A stretch of DNA of 64,000 nucleotides from Alentia gelatinosa. Taxonomy: Eukaryota; Annelida; Polychaeta; Phyllodocida; Polynoidae. The notes beneath the pieces are model-generated. The model searched no databases. It was not told where the DNA came from and saw nothing but the letters and a program-made list of their open reading frames with translations. Of the stretch, positions 13,901-28,900 are shown one piece after another. How positions within the stretch are numbered: position 1 is the first letter of the stretch; every line of letters starts with the position of its first letter. The DNA is taken from the NCBI GenBank assembly GCA_950022655.1, contig OX465583.1, positions 13,477,298 through 13,541,297 of the forward strand. The letters are read 5' to 3'. The position numbers were made by a program, and so were the translations under genes.

Positions 13901-16900
13901 TGCAATAAAAGATAATTAAGATTTAATTTACCTGAAGCTAGGGACAGTGCATTTTACTGAAACGTAGAGACTGGACACTTAGATGATAAATTAAGTCTGG
14001 GTTGGTGATTTTAAATTAATTAAATTGCTAATATAGTAAATTGTTTCATAAATTAGTGTAGATGTCCTCACTGGGTGCTTTATACCACTATACTGTACAC
14101 GACCAGATCATATAAAGTCCACATCAGGTATACGTCAAGTTATCTCATTTATCCTACCCCTAATAAAAAACGCTATAGGCTTAACATGGGATTTGTTTAT
14201 TTCACGGGTGTGACATAAAGTGTTGTTTATGCCACTACTTTCTGGTACTGAAAAAATATGGAAACGGGGTAGGATAAAATCTATACGCCACTCGTTTGAG
14301 TTTGAGCTTATTTATGCCACTCATTTTGTTGGCTCCGTAATGTCACCCGTCTTCGACTCGTGAAATTATGGAGCATACAAAATGCGTGGCATAAATAAAC
14401 TCAGCCTCAAACTCGTGACGTCTCTTGATAGTATGTAATGGCATATAAATTTAGCGAGTGTTAAAACATTCTCTTGTCACTGACTACATATACATTGTAG
14501 ATTAAGTTAAAGATTTAAAAAAAGGAAAAAATATACATATACATTGTAAAGCTTGTAGATTGTTGTTCATGCTAATAATAAAATAATAGGAAGCTTGTCT
14601 TACGTCTTCTTCCTTCTCCCGCATCAGGTTGCCTACAACGTGGACAACCAACAGGTTCTTGGCGAAGACTATCAGCAGCGTGATGGGCAGCATGTACAGC
14701 TCAAAGTTCCATACGATAATCATAAATACCTGCAACGGAAAGGAAAACATATGAGACGGGGCGACGTCCGCTCACTATGCTGATGCTACCTTGAATGACA
14801 GTAAAAGAACTGCACCTAACCACCGTAACCATGTACACTGGTGGCCGTGACATCACACAGTGATGTCACACTTGCTCTCCCTGCATTGCTAGGAGAAATG
14901 CCTGGGAACTACTGACATAAACAACAAATTAATTTGTCACGTATATGAACTGTGCAGTGTACCTTTGAACCCAAAGAGGAATCTTTTGGAAATATGCATG
15001 TATTTTCTTTAATGAATTATGATACTAGGGAGACTGAAGGAATCAGTAAAACAAGGTTATAATCAAATTCACAAGAGTGTGGGCTATGAAAACAATGGCC
15101 AAACGAGGGGAAAACACAGAAAACTGTTGTTTGAGAGGAGAGGGGGTCAATGTTTCAGCAGGATTGGCTCATCAGGCATCTATAGCTCTAAAAGGATTTT
15201 TAAGGTGATCAAATTATTTTGATCTTGTGAGATATGGGAGAGGGGGGTTAATTAGCAAAAGAGTGAGATAAGCAAAAAGAAAAAAAGAAAAGATGGAAAG
15301 GATAAGAAAGGGTCTTAAATGTGACTCGAACATCATACAAATGGCTTGCAATCTGAGCTTCACCTTTCTTTAGTAGACTAAAGATCATTTAAGGATTACA
15401 TATATCGCATTTTATAATAACAATCTGTGTAGAGACTTATGTATTTTTCATAACAATTCTTTGATAATTGACCCTATTTTCAAAGCTAAAATCCTTACAT
15501 CTTACCAAATACAGATATCATACCAGGGACACTTTGTTTTTGTTTATCACCTTTACTATGCATCACTAAATTATCAACGCGTTTAAAAGATTGCAATACT
15601 TACAGCAAATGCAGCAGAGCTCCTTAGTTTTGACTCCCAGTCAAAGCAGCTTTGTATGAACTTTCCCCCCTCTACCACCGCTTCCACTAGTTTACTGACG
15701 CGGTCAATGTTTTTCTTCATAACCTGCAATTAAAGACATATCCTACAATTCAGAGTGGCGCCACATGGTGATTTTTAAATATCAATTATCAGGCAAATCT
15801 GGTTCTTCGTGATTCATCCTAATTGTAATCAATATTGAAGAACGGGGCCTAGCAAAAGTGTATCTTTCTCCCACCATCTTTTATCCAACCACAGATTTTC
15901 AAGTGAACCTCAATGGAATGAAAAATTATTAACTCATTCTAATTGTAATGAGTAAATTTAATGCTTTTTACAGTTTATCCAATCCTAATAGATAAAATAT
16001 GTCAATTTGAATTAACTTTATTTACATAAGAAATGTACTGAAAAAAATATGCATTTTTTTTCATATTTCTCAAAAACAAGGATCGTGACCTATACATGTT
16101 AAAACTTAAATGTGTAGTACTATGCATCTACTATATATTCTGTGACAGATTGAGGAAATAGCATGGGTTTTACTATGTGAAAAACAAGTTTTTTTGGAAT
16201 TTCTATAAATTCAAATACAAAATTATCATGATATTTATCTCGAAATCTAAAAGAATTAACACAGTGACCTTAAATTTCTAAGTTATATTATAATTTGTTG
16301 TAAATAATAACTAGAGACACTTACCGATATCTTGAATTTCGGTTCTGGTTGCATATATTTTTCTTCCCTCGGATTGAAGGTTCGGATAGCAGCTTTTACC
16401 TGTGTGATAAAGCAATGTCAAAACCAACGAGAAAATCAGATTCTTTCTCTGGGGCATCATCAACCTAAAATATCCTCTCTACGCCATTGAATAAGAAATC
16501 TTGAGGTTCAGACAGGCAAGGTAGTCAGTTTAAGCTATTCCCCTTGTTTGCTAGTAACTTTGGTGCATACCTGCCCCAGTTCACATATATCTATTGATAA
16601 CAAAATCTGGAATACAATGTGTATATTAGAATCTAATTAGAAATATTCACATATATTCACGGAACGGCCGAAATGTATAAGACTTTGCTTTATCATTTTC
16701 ATTTCAATGCTAAGTGGCATACAAAAACCACCTCCGTTGACGCGTTCTTCCTCATCATAGTCAGGACAAGAATCAAACATGATTAAGCATTTTGATAATC
16801 CACAAAGTGGGAAAATTGACTGGGCGTTTAATCAGATAATTGTTACGAACTCCCAGATCGGCAAATACTTGTCCCGACGCCGTTAAGCCGGGAGGCGCGT

Positions 16901-19900
16901 ATTGGCAGATCTGGGAGGGAGTCATAATTATCTGATTAAAGGCCAGATCTGGTCCTAAAATTTTCCCCAAACTACTGCAACTGTCAAAACTTTCGGCCTC
17001 CTTTCACAGGTTTGTGGCGAGCGGGTATCAGCCGGGTCCCTGACCGCATCTGTTGAGGCATAGGCGGGGGGCAGTCAACGCAAAGTTAAGCAATATGTTA
17101 CCATAATCAATGGTGGCCAATATGGTTAGAGAGAATCCTATACACACCTTAAGTTCAGAACATCATCCAAGTTGATACCTAGGTAGGTGTATTTTGTGAC
17201 ATGTTCTAGAATTCAATTATTCATTGTGAGATTCGATATTTTGCCTTTTGTTAATTCATGTTTAGAACCAAATGATATAATTTTCGATTTGTAGTAGCTG
17301 TTTATCTATTGTTTCTACACCATGCGTGTATACCATGCAGGTCCATTTGGAGCTTATTACTAGTGTCTTCCTCCTACCCTTACTCACATGGTTATAGATG
17401 AAATCCAGTTCCAGCTGGATGGCACCTTTGGCTCGGCCTGTGAGCTTCTTGTCTTTTAAGGCATACCATCGCCGCTCCCCGCATCGGATCTGAATGAAAA
17501 CATGCATACATAAAACCCTCGTGTACACCGCCTACCTTAACTATGATTAAACTGAGCAAAAGGGTCCGCTTACGCGGGGTGTCCGCTTATGCGGGAGGTT
17601 CTACTTAAATATACACCACTTCCGGTGAGGCACTGAGAATCTATAGGTAAATCCTAGAAAAGTTTAGGGTCAGAGCTCGTATCCCATTGAGTTTGAATAA
17701 CATAGCAATTCACGAGGCAAAGCCACGTGAATTACGTAACGATTCAATTGAGATGGGATCGAACTCTGTAAACTTGAATAGGCTTCTGAATTTATATCAC
17801 TCCTCACATTGACTAATTAGCTAAATTTTGTGACTTTTCACGCCGTTGAGCATTTGTTCTAAATATTCCATGGGTGTTGGATATGAGTTCCCAATGTTAA
17901 GTCCAAGGGGAAACAATACCAGGGGGGAGGTAAAGTGCAGTAGAATCATCTCACACCCAAGCTTCATACAAACATATTTGAATCCTATCTATTCTCAGCA
18001 TAGTTACTTATAGGTTGAAATATACCATGAATCAATTACTACTCTCTTGCACAGATATCATCCAGATACTACCTACTTTGACTATAATTAAGCTGAGCAA
18101 AAGAGTTATGTGGGGGTTCTACATATACATCTTCTGGTGGGGCACTGAGATTCTATCTGAGGAATCCTATGAAAGTTAATGGTCAGAGCTGGTATCTGAT
18201 TAGGTTTGAATAACGCAATAATTCACAAGGCAAAGCAGCGTTAATTACGAGTACATAGCGATTCAAAGGAGATGGGATCGAACTCTGATTGTAAATTGAA
18301 TAGCTTTCTGAATTTATCTCACCCCGACATTGACTCATTGGCTAAAATTTGTGACATGATCTCCCATTGAGTATTTTTTCTATATACTCAATGGGCGTTG
18401 AGTACAAGTTCCCAATTTTAAGTATATGGGGAAATGATACCAGGGGTGAGAAAAAGTGCAGTAGATTTACATCTCACACCCAAGCCTCAACCACAGATAT
18501 CATATAACTGATTGTCAATACTTACTCTAAGGAGGGGTATGGCGACTTTTCCAAGAAACTCGGCCTTTTTGTCTCTGTCCTCATCATAAACGGTGACTTC
18601 TAATACAGAGTGAATGTCCTTAACATTACTGCAAACAAGCAAATCTAGTATGAGCACCATCTGTGAATATCAATAAGACATGGAATGAAGCGTGAACACT
18701 GGGCAGTTAGTAGACGAACTCACTCTTTAATAGATGTGATTTAATATCTGAGCGAAACTGGTAAGAAAAAAAAGCACCAGGACGCTCCTGAATAATAAAA
18801 AAAAATGCTGCAAGTCGCTGTCTGAAGAACGATGCAAGTTATGGTTAGACAAAAGAATAGAAATAAGATCTAGAGGGAAAATCCATTTATATTGAATTAT
18901 TCATTTTCCGAAAGTCCAAATGTTGGCACAGATGGGCGGCCGGACGGTATCCTAGGGCGGCATGGGTTCGGCTAGGAACCTGTTTTATTACTGCATCACA
19001 AAAGACCTTTGTCCTGGGTCCAGAGTGCACGGTTTTAGCGATGTCTCAGCAATGTGTAACTTTCTTCATACAAGCCTAGCCAGTTCTAGGAATAAGACAA
19101 GGTTTAGTTCTAGTGTTTAAGACCATTAGCAATAGTTACTGATATATGAATGCTTTGAAGTATTGCCAACTGATTTAAGAGACGGAAATATATATATTTA
19201 ACCTCTTGCAATAATGCAATAAAATTACACCCATGTCTTATGATTAACTCATTACTTGATAACCTCGGACCTAGCCCATGCCGAGTTAGTGGGAATATCT
19301 TCCTCCTAATCAAAAATATACATAACATAGAAGAACCTGCACAAATTTGTTTCCAACTAGGATGAGCAATCCGGAATAAGAAAAATTAACTCACATAGAA
19401 GGACATGCAATTTGGGATGGTGACAGTAGTTATGAAGGTCATATTTTTTAAGAGGAGACATGTTTTACTTACAACGTGAACACTTTGCCCCACTCGGGGA
19501 ACAGCGTTTTGTACTCCGTCTGCGTCTGAAGCCGGTCGTTGACAAGTTCAAGCACACAGAACGGGTCGCTTTTTCCGCCGATGTCAGCCGCCGCCAAGCC
19601 CTGAGCTTTTATCACTAGAATCAGGAAATAATCAGCTGAATAGTGGGTACTACCGTAAAACTGGATGAGGTTTAATCATGGCCACCGTATGCTACAACTG
19701 GAGTTTGGCATAGTGACTTCATGAGGTGAAGCTGAGTGAAGTCCAGAGCCAAAACTCTAGGAGTGGAATGCGGTGACCAAGATTTAAATGAATCAGGTTT
19801 TGATTTTATCCTACCCCGTTTCCTCGGTTTTGGAATATTACGTGATAACAATTCTGTATGCCACTAGTGGCATATAAAACCCAGTATGCCAGTCAGCGTG

Positions 19901-22900
19901 GCACATGGAAACTCAATGTTAAGCCTATGAGATTTTGTATTAGGGGTAGAATAAAAACTTATATCGTTATGTCCTCAGACATCATGAGATGATGTTGACA
20001 AAATGCTCTGTTCCTGGCACCAGTACAGTAAACCCACGCTTAAGGGCTCAGCCCGTTACCCAATACTAAATCGAATAGAAAATCAGCTTTTAATCTACCT
20101 TCATTATTCGTATAAAAAATCACAGCGACCAGACATAAAAAAAACTGAGGTTCTTAGAGAATGCAAACTGTTATAGATGTTTCTCACCTTTGACTTGCAG
20201 CCAGCCGTTGTCCTTCATATTCTTAAATGAATTCATCAGACCCTACAAGATAAGGTAATGTCCTTAGTATGATCCAGGAGGTTATAGACGTGGTGTTTTT
20301 GTTTAAAATTGAGCTTTGCCCATTTTCTTCAATATATCAGTTTACATGAATTCTTCCATTGATGTTTATTTAGAATTCTTTTTAATGCAACTTTTTTTAA
20401 AATTAATTTTTAAAACTATAGCAACATGGTTCAAAACAGACATGAAACCGTCAATTTCAAGGTAGCATCGGCTTGCCATAGAGGTGTTATTGTCACGTCT
20501 TCTTAATCTTTGATGTAATACTGCAATCCATGGTAATAAGTCACATCGTCACTTTCCAACAATGAGTCATTAAACCTATAAGTGACTTTCTAACCACTAT
20601 TCTTTATGACCCACGGGTTCTTACTTGATCTTTTTGACATTGTGCATTGGTAATAATGTCTCCCATCATTTGATAAACCCAGAAAACACATATACATTGT
20701 ATGTCTATTCATAAAAGAGGACTAGGAAGGCATGAATGCACAAATAATTTGGAACATCCAAAGATGATTACGGATGCATTGACCTGTGATTCCAACATTG
20801 TCACCATCATCATAATGGCAATACAGGTATGACAACACTTCAAAGGGAAACGAAATTGCATACAATAATACATGGTAAATGAATGAATTGTTTCCCTTTT
20901 TAAAAAACGGGCTATAACACCTCTGAGTAAGCCAGATTCTACCTTAGAAATAACAGTTTCCAGAAAATTTTGAACCATGTTGATAAGTAAACTCCCGGTA
21001 ACGATTGAACGAGTTCGAGTCGAGTTCGTTTCGGGTCGAGTTCTCCAGTAACCGTGGGAAGACAAATACAACTTTTTGTGGGGGTGAGAAGACTCACATG
21101 TTTGCAGACTATCTGCTCCCTCTCGCGGGGGTTGGGCGCGTAGTTGACGAGGTCGGAGATGGACTCGCCGCCGCTGGTGCCGCTGATTGACAGGAGGATG
21201 TGGATGGAGCCGGCGCCGTCCTCCAGAGCCACGTCCAGCGCATGCGTCTGTTCCCGCTCCAGGGCCGTCAGGTCCAGCGCCGCCCTGCGGAGGAGAAGAG
21301 CACTACGTTAAGGTGGGATTTACATGGAGAGACTCGGTTATTATACAATTAATACAAAGTGTCCATAGAAAACATACAAAGTGTCCATAGAAAACACATG
21401 GACACACACACACTTAGTTAATGTGGGATTCACACGGAGACTCATTTATTATCCACCTAATACAAAGTACCCATAGAAAACATACAAGAAAACACATGGA
21501 CACTCGTTTATTATCCTCTTAATACAAGGTGTCCATAGAAAACACACAGACATACACACTCAATTAATGTGGGATTCACATGGAGAGAATCATTTATTAA
21601 CCACCTAATGCGAAGTGCCCATAGAAAACACAGAGACTGTGAATGGACATACCCAGCGCATACGGATATGTTGTATGCTCCGGGGGCAGACATAGAAAAA
21701 TGATACATTTAATATGTCCTAGTTTCAGATACAAGTGGTTGTATGCTCCGAGAGGTTGGGGCATAGTTATACCCAAGTGCATGCAAGGATATTGCATAGA
21801 GTCAACTCCGAGGGGCACACAGCTGCTTTTATCTGAAACCAGTCTATATTGTATTATTATCCACCTTTTCCTGACAAGTGGCCTACCGATAATAGTTCAT
21901 TTGGTCACGGTCTGTTTTTTTATATGCCCTATTTTTCCGTATGCGCCGGCTTTTAAAACCCAGAGCATACAACGTATACGGGTATGGTGATACACACTCC
22001 ATATGTGTTTTCTATGGTGGATAATAAACATGTATATTAACACACCTATCATAGGCCCATGGTATAATCTATGGTAGGTACAACTCAGTTTGAAAGTTCC
22101 TCCATTCTCTTCTATAGCTCGATGCCAACAATAGCCATAGCACCACCCCAATAGCCCATTATTAGGCGCGTGTCGTAAATATTGATTGAGTCACTAGAAC
22201 GGCATTCAGCTGAGTAGAAGTGGATACTTCTATACTAAACAGGCGTATTCACCAACTAGTCACACTCGTCCAACGCTAAGAGTGCACGTTGTATCACCCA
22301 TTAAAGGCATATCGGACAATTTGGGTTGAAAATTAAAACCCATGTCAATTTCCTGAAAATTTTATATGGTGATCTCCAAGTGTTGTGGAACACATATCCA
22401 ACTTAAAAATCGGGGGTCACCGTGCTAATTTTTGATTTATAGATCAATATGAGGATAATTTTATATAAGAATATATAGAAATTCTAAAAAGTATTTTTTC
22501 ACATAGTAAAACCCATGTCATTTTCCTCAACTTTTTTACAGAATATAGTACACATATAATACTACTTATTCATGCTTTAAAAATCATAGGTCACCGTGCT
22601 TGCTTTTGAAAGAATTGAAGAAAACCATATTTTTAAGTAGATTTCCTATGTAAATCAAGCAATTGCAAATTGGCCTATTTTACCTATCGAGATTGGATAA
22701 ACTGGACAAATTGTTGAATTTACTCATGTAGAATTAGAATGAATCCTAAGAAACCAGTTTGGACTAATAATTGACAATATCTAAAAATCACCAGGTGGCG
22801 ACACTGTGAATTGTAGGATATGCCTTTACTGTACTGGGATACAAATAGCAGGGATGTACAGTGCTTCCATTGGACCAGGACCTACACATAGCTTTCTCAC

Positions 22901-25900
22901 ACATTTTATCTCACCCCTGGTATTTTTTCTCCATAGACTTAACATTGGGAACTCGTACACAACACCCATAAAGTATTTAGAAAAAATACTTAATGGGGAA
23001 ATATGTCACAAAGGTTAGCCCATTAGTCAATGTAAAGGGTGAGATAAATTCAGAAACTTATTAAAGTTTACGGTCAGAGCTCGATCCCATCTCATTTGAT
23101 TCGCTACATAATTCACGCAGCTTCGCCTTGTGAATGACTATGCAATTCAAAGTGGATGGGATACGAGCTCTAGCCATAAACTTTTATAGGTTTCCTCAAT
23201 AAAATCCCACTGTAAGTATAATAACGGATCCAGGATAAATAAATGAAAAAAAAAGAAGTTTGTCTCGCTCTTCCAATATAAACTCACCATATCTTGTACA
23301 GCAGTAACAGTGAATTGCTGGCAATGCAGCTAGCATGGCACACAGATACACTATGGACAAAGCATGACCCATACTGTATTGGAGTACCTATTGTAGTACC
23401 TCCCTGACTTTATGACCAGCTCTATCAAGGCTGGAATATGGCCGAGCCATGTGTGTTCCTAAACCCTTCGTAGAATGTAAACATCCATGCCAGGCGCCCA
23501 TGCCCGGGCTGGGCTCCTTAATCACACAGGCACTATGAGGATAATCCCATCCAACACGGAAATTACCTCTCCGCGGCCCAGCCAGGCTATAGTGAGGGCT
23601 AAGCGCCTTCTCTATAGCAAGAGCAAGCGGGACAATACTCAGTGGATAACTTTTAGATAGGAACAACCGATAAAAACACTCAAAGCTGAATAGGCTTTCT
23701 CATTTGATAGTATGTACATGCGATGTAGGATTTGTTCATTATTACATTTTATCTTCTTTTTTACCTGAACAACGCATAGCCTTTGCATTCAAAGTGGGTT
23801 GTATGGTAACTATCCAATGGTTTCAGGGATTTGAGGGATTTTCATCCATGTATTATCTATGGGCAGTTTGTCAGGGAAAATCCCGAAGATCATGGAAGTA
23901 ATAGTGCACACGTTTAGAGGTAAGTCAGGTATATGAGGTTCTAGAAATAATATGGGGTTGACATACACAGGATTTATCAAGGCTTTAATATACTGAAAAC
24001 AATATTTCTGTGTTTTACAAAAATCCCTGATTTCAGGAATTTCCCTGAACTTTAACATCCCTGAATATTACATTTTATTGTTATTATAATGTGTTTTTAA
24101 ACATTGATTTTTATTAAAGGGAGCATTACCGGTGGATCTGAAAATCTGGATGACCTACCAAAAGTTGCCCCTTAGTACTATTTCTTTGTTGATGTACATT
24201 GCTATCATGAACATAATATCATATCAATAATTAATCCCATGAGACATCCAACGGTTATAATATGGGAGGACACGAGCATAGTTGCACGATAAACATAATA
24301 GCAACTAATACTATGATGAACAAGACTGTATTGCTCTATGAAGAGAGCCTTAGTTCATACTATTGCCGTGACAAAGCATGTATACAAATAAGAGATGTTA
24401 TTATTGAAAGAAAAAAGTGTTATATCAAGTATGAGTTGTACTGCTAGATGCATGCTCAAAACGGCTAACCGCCCATATATGTATTTCCAGGGGGCTGTTG
24501 AATAAAGTTCGTTCGTTTCTGGTGCTGGTCTGAACGATACGATAACTCCAACGATAAACGACATCCTGGACGATGTTTTCCATTCAGTGTTGTATGACAA
24601 AACAAAGGATATTTTTCAAATGGTCGTATTCGCATACAACACCTTTTAAGACCCTTAGATTACTCTTATCGTCAAAGCATCTTAATATTACAACACTTTT
24701 TTTAATACAACACTATCGCCGCAAATACAATTCTGGGATACTTTTTTCTCTTGGTAATTTATTCAACAGCCCCCGGTATAAATAACGTGTTTTAAAAAAA
24801 AAAAAATTGTGTTGCGAGGCCTTACCTGCCCATGATGTCGTCCTTGCCGGCGTGGTCGTGGTCCCAGACAGAAATCTCCAAGTGACTTGTCTGGTCGTCA
24901 AACATGTGCAAGTCAAACTGCTCCAACCACCGAGGACTCAGAGTCTTCGCCTTGTACTGTCCAAATAATAACACACATTGAAGAACTTCTTCAGGGTAAA
25001 GTCATACACAGCCTGCTCAGTCAAAGTCCATTATCGAGAGGAAAATCAATATGTAAAGCTCAAAATAAAACCGCGATTATGGCATTTTTAATTCCTTATC
25101 GCGCGGGTGTTCTGCGACAGAAAGTAAGAAGAGATTTTTGTGCATTCACCTAGGAAAGTATTGTTTTTTTGCTTAATTTTTTAAAAATATTGGTATTTAT
25201 ACGTTCTTTAAGTCTTGGTTCTTGCCACATCAAGGACCTTTATATATCCAGGATAGCATATAAAGGAAACTTAAATACTGATATGTATTTCTTATAAATA
25301 AAATGTAATACAGTTTTCTATAGATTTTAATTCTTCATCGGAAAACAATCAACAGATTCGTACTTATACATACTTAGAGTTAAAAACGCAACAACAACAC
25401 TATAATAAAAACCGAAATAACACAAAGATTAACTACTGAAGAAGTAACTAATATAGTGCGAGAAGCTTTTGAGTGTATCATAGAACACAATAGAAACGAC
25501 TGTTATTCCTCGAACGATGCTCATCTATAGAGAAGCATGTCTCAGCTATATAACAGACCCTACATAGAGTAACAGCCGATCGAGCGTAGCCCCAGTACTA
25601 CCATAACTAGGCATGTGTCGTGCCTTAGGGTCGGTGGTGCACTGGGGAAAAGGAAAACCTATTTTAAACACGAAGAAAAAATACACATGTTCCATTTCAA
25701 GTCATCTTCGGGAAAGCAGCTGGCTTCCCTTCGATGTGATACTTAGAATGGTAACGTAGTTGCCTTGGGGGAGGGGGTTGTTTGGTGCATTGTACATATC
25801 AAAGATCCCGAGTGGGAAGTTAGTACAAGCGCTGTTCCTTCACATCCCGGCCAAGGCGGACATGCAGACCATCCCACATCCAGTCACTGAGAGGTTATAA

Positions 25901-28900
25901 CAATAAGGAACTGCATCGAGATCCATAGCCACCGATAATATGCCATGGGTTTTGGCTGTGGAGCAATCTCACGAGGCTTTGCCTCTACTCCAGATTACTT
26001 ATGTAGCAAACCAAAATGAATGGCATATTATCAGTGGCTGTGTATCGAGTGCGGTTCAGATTTTATCTCACCCCTATCACTGACTAATTGGCTAGAATGT
26101 GGGACATCATCCCCCATTGAGTATTCTTCTACAATACTCCACGGGTGTTGAGTAAAAGTTTCCAATGTTAAGTCTATGGGAAAGAAATACCAGGGGTGAG
26201 ATAAATGTCTCTACTCCGGCCGATCACCTTCATAAAGCTCCCTTTGGGCTATGGTACATTAAGATAAGCCTTGATTCTAACCCACCACAAAAAGCCATTA
26301 TCTGGATAAGGGGTAATGTAGCGGAATATTTACATAATTTACAAACAGGTATTGGATGAGTGGTTTGTTGGGCATTTCCTCACATAATTTTAACTATATT
26401 GGGAATCTGAAAACAATTTTGTAAAGAGGCTGATCAATATGGCTGAAATTCACAAAGTTGCCAGACTTCTAGATAACAGAGAGCCAGATGCTGTTTTTGG
26501 TTTATCTAGTTCCAATAAATTTTTGTGAGTAATGCCTTCATGATCACTGCTTAATCAAGTTTGTGGTGATATACTTACTGAACCCATGACCCACCATTAG
26601 GTTACGCAAAGTGATCATGATCTTATTTTGCATTAATCCATCATTCATCAATCCCTTAATTCTTTCCAAGCGGTAATTGTATTTGACTGTGACTCTTGGA
26701 AATCTTTCAAACGTGGTCGCCAATCTTATATTTCATATGCTACACCTGGAAACTTTTGGATGATCTAGGAGATGTTTTTCAGACAGTGACGTCTTTATTT
26801 GTTGCGATCGAAAAAGAGTGACCGTTTGGGCGACCAATATAGCGATCATAACAGCAAAGCGTTCGACAGACCCGATCACTATTGGGCTGTTATGATCACT
26901 GTTGATCCAAGACCCATTCAAAAACAAAAATATGTCTCACATGTATATTGCTCAACAGAAATTTGGGGATTAGATATAATTGACATGGGGAAATAATCTC
27001 AGAAAATATCTTTAATTTGATTGAGCGGAAGTTTATCAAATTGAATATTTCAATAGGAAATATGAGGCTATCACACCAACCTAGGGTCGGGTACAGTCAA
27101 GCAGACCAATGTCGCCAGTGACAAATCAGCAGTTGTCACTGGCTATGGTGAAACAATTCTTATGAATAGAATAATCATTCCATAATTTTGTAATTTGGGA
27201 TAAAGGTATGGCATCCATATAGAATCCCCAACTCCAAATATCTTTAATTATGATAAGTCTGACCCTGTCACCGTTTTGGAGATTATTTGGACTAAATGGT
27301 CACCAAATGGTCACGAGTCTGGATCACAAAACAGTGACCAAAACCTCTCACAACTCAGAATGATCACCATTTTTATGACCAGAAAGTCTCTGGCGTGCGA
27401 TGCCCTCTAAATGATCGCTAACCGGTCACTATTAACGATTATCACGACTGAAAAACACCTCCCTGTAAATTTTCAGATGATCAGTTTAGATATTTGACGA
27501 TATTTTGATGACCTCTCAATGACGGTGGTGATGGAACGACGAAATTCACCGTAAACATTCAGAGATGTAGAACATTGTATTGGGCCAGCCAAAACTCATA
27601 TATATATATATATCTGCCAGACTACTGTGCTCATTGCAACAATATCTTCACTCTGGTAAAACTTGTCAATAGTTCAACAATAACGAGTCAACGTAACAGT
27701 CACTTATCCGACACACACATACACACGGAGGCCAGGACGATGGTCAATGTTGTTACTCTCGGTTAATAAGGGTTAGGAGGACAACAGTTGGCGCTAAGGT
27801 ATTAATACGGCTCAACAGGTTAGGTGTGAAGGAGTTAGTCACATTGTCAGAGCTCTCCGTAGAGGCATGAGCTTGGGAGCCTACATGTTGACGGGGAGAC
27901 CGCGCGGCCCGCCGGCGCTGCCGAACAATCTGAAAACCACCACGCAGGGAAAACATTACAGCCTACTGCCAACTCACGTTATCTGACGGCCACAGGGTGC
28001 TGCCAACTGTCAACCTTTATGGTAGATCATGGATGATGGTCAACTATCTTAAGGGCCGGTTCCACCAGAATACAAGATATAGCAAGATTTGTCACGATTT
28101 AGTTGCCTTGTTAAGTCTTGCTAGGTTTTGAGTAATCATGTGCACTTTCGCCGCAAAGCATTGGTGTAATTAAGCACCTTTGCAATTGTTGCCGCGATAG
28201 ATTGGATATGCCGGGCAATAGATCGTGAGGCGTTGCGGTGATGGAGCACAAAAAATATACACATCATCATGATAAAATAATACATCATCGCGCATAATGT
28301 GTCGTGGCAAACTAGGTAAGACATATTGCGACACTGTAAGATATAACAAGACATACCAAGGTATAACAAGGCAAATCCATCGTGCTGGTGGAACCTGCCC
28401 TTTAGTGTCACCCTTTATCAAGTGGTCAATCAAGCTATCTTTGCCAATGTGCTGAGGCCTGACACGTTAAAATGCTTCAGCTTTTAAGTACACTTTTTAA
28501 TATATCAAAAGACTAGTATATTTTACTACTTGTCTCACCAAGGGAACATTTTTGATATTTTACATCAGTTTTCCATCAAGATAAATTCAAATTTTTCCAG
28601 TTTTACATTGATAAAATTCCGAAACAGCAGTAAATGTCTGAAACAAATAATCAAAAAAATTGAGGATGGGTATATCGTTTAGAAATAAAGAACAACAACA
28701 TCAAACTTGTTACATAGGACATTCAGTGGTACTGACAGTTCAGAGGACACTATACCAGTCTCCACACTGTTGATGATTTGAAAAGCATTGAACCCCAAAC
28801 TACAGAAATGTATAATTACTATTGGGAAATTTTCCCATAATATTTCCTAGTGACTACGATTTTTCCAAAGCTGTTAAACCCGAATGGATGGGTTGAAATG

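Larger units (their letters stand above)
17528..18500. repeat. Local tandem duplication of about 0.5 kb
   Basis: Two units about 510-540 bp apart share flanks outside the family B elements: CTGAGCAAAAG, GGCACTGAGA and GTGCAGTAGA, then ATCTCACACCCAAGC. Unit 1 keeps CCGCTTACGCGGGGTGTCCG, which unit 2 has lost. Confidence 0.65.

Noticed and set aside
27840..27960. Possible minus-strand exon [15 protein letters not shown] between two C2B exons
   Set aside because: It would break a C2 beta strand at KYKSK|YKAKTL, where the flanking exons already join in frame, and the donor gtaggc is weak.
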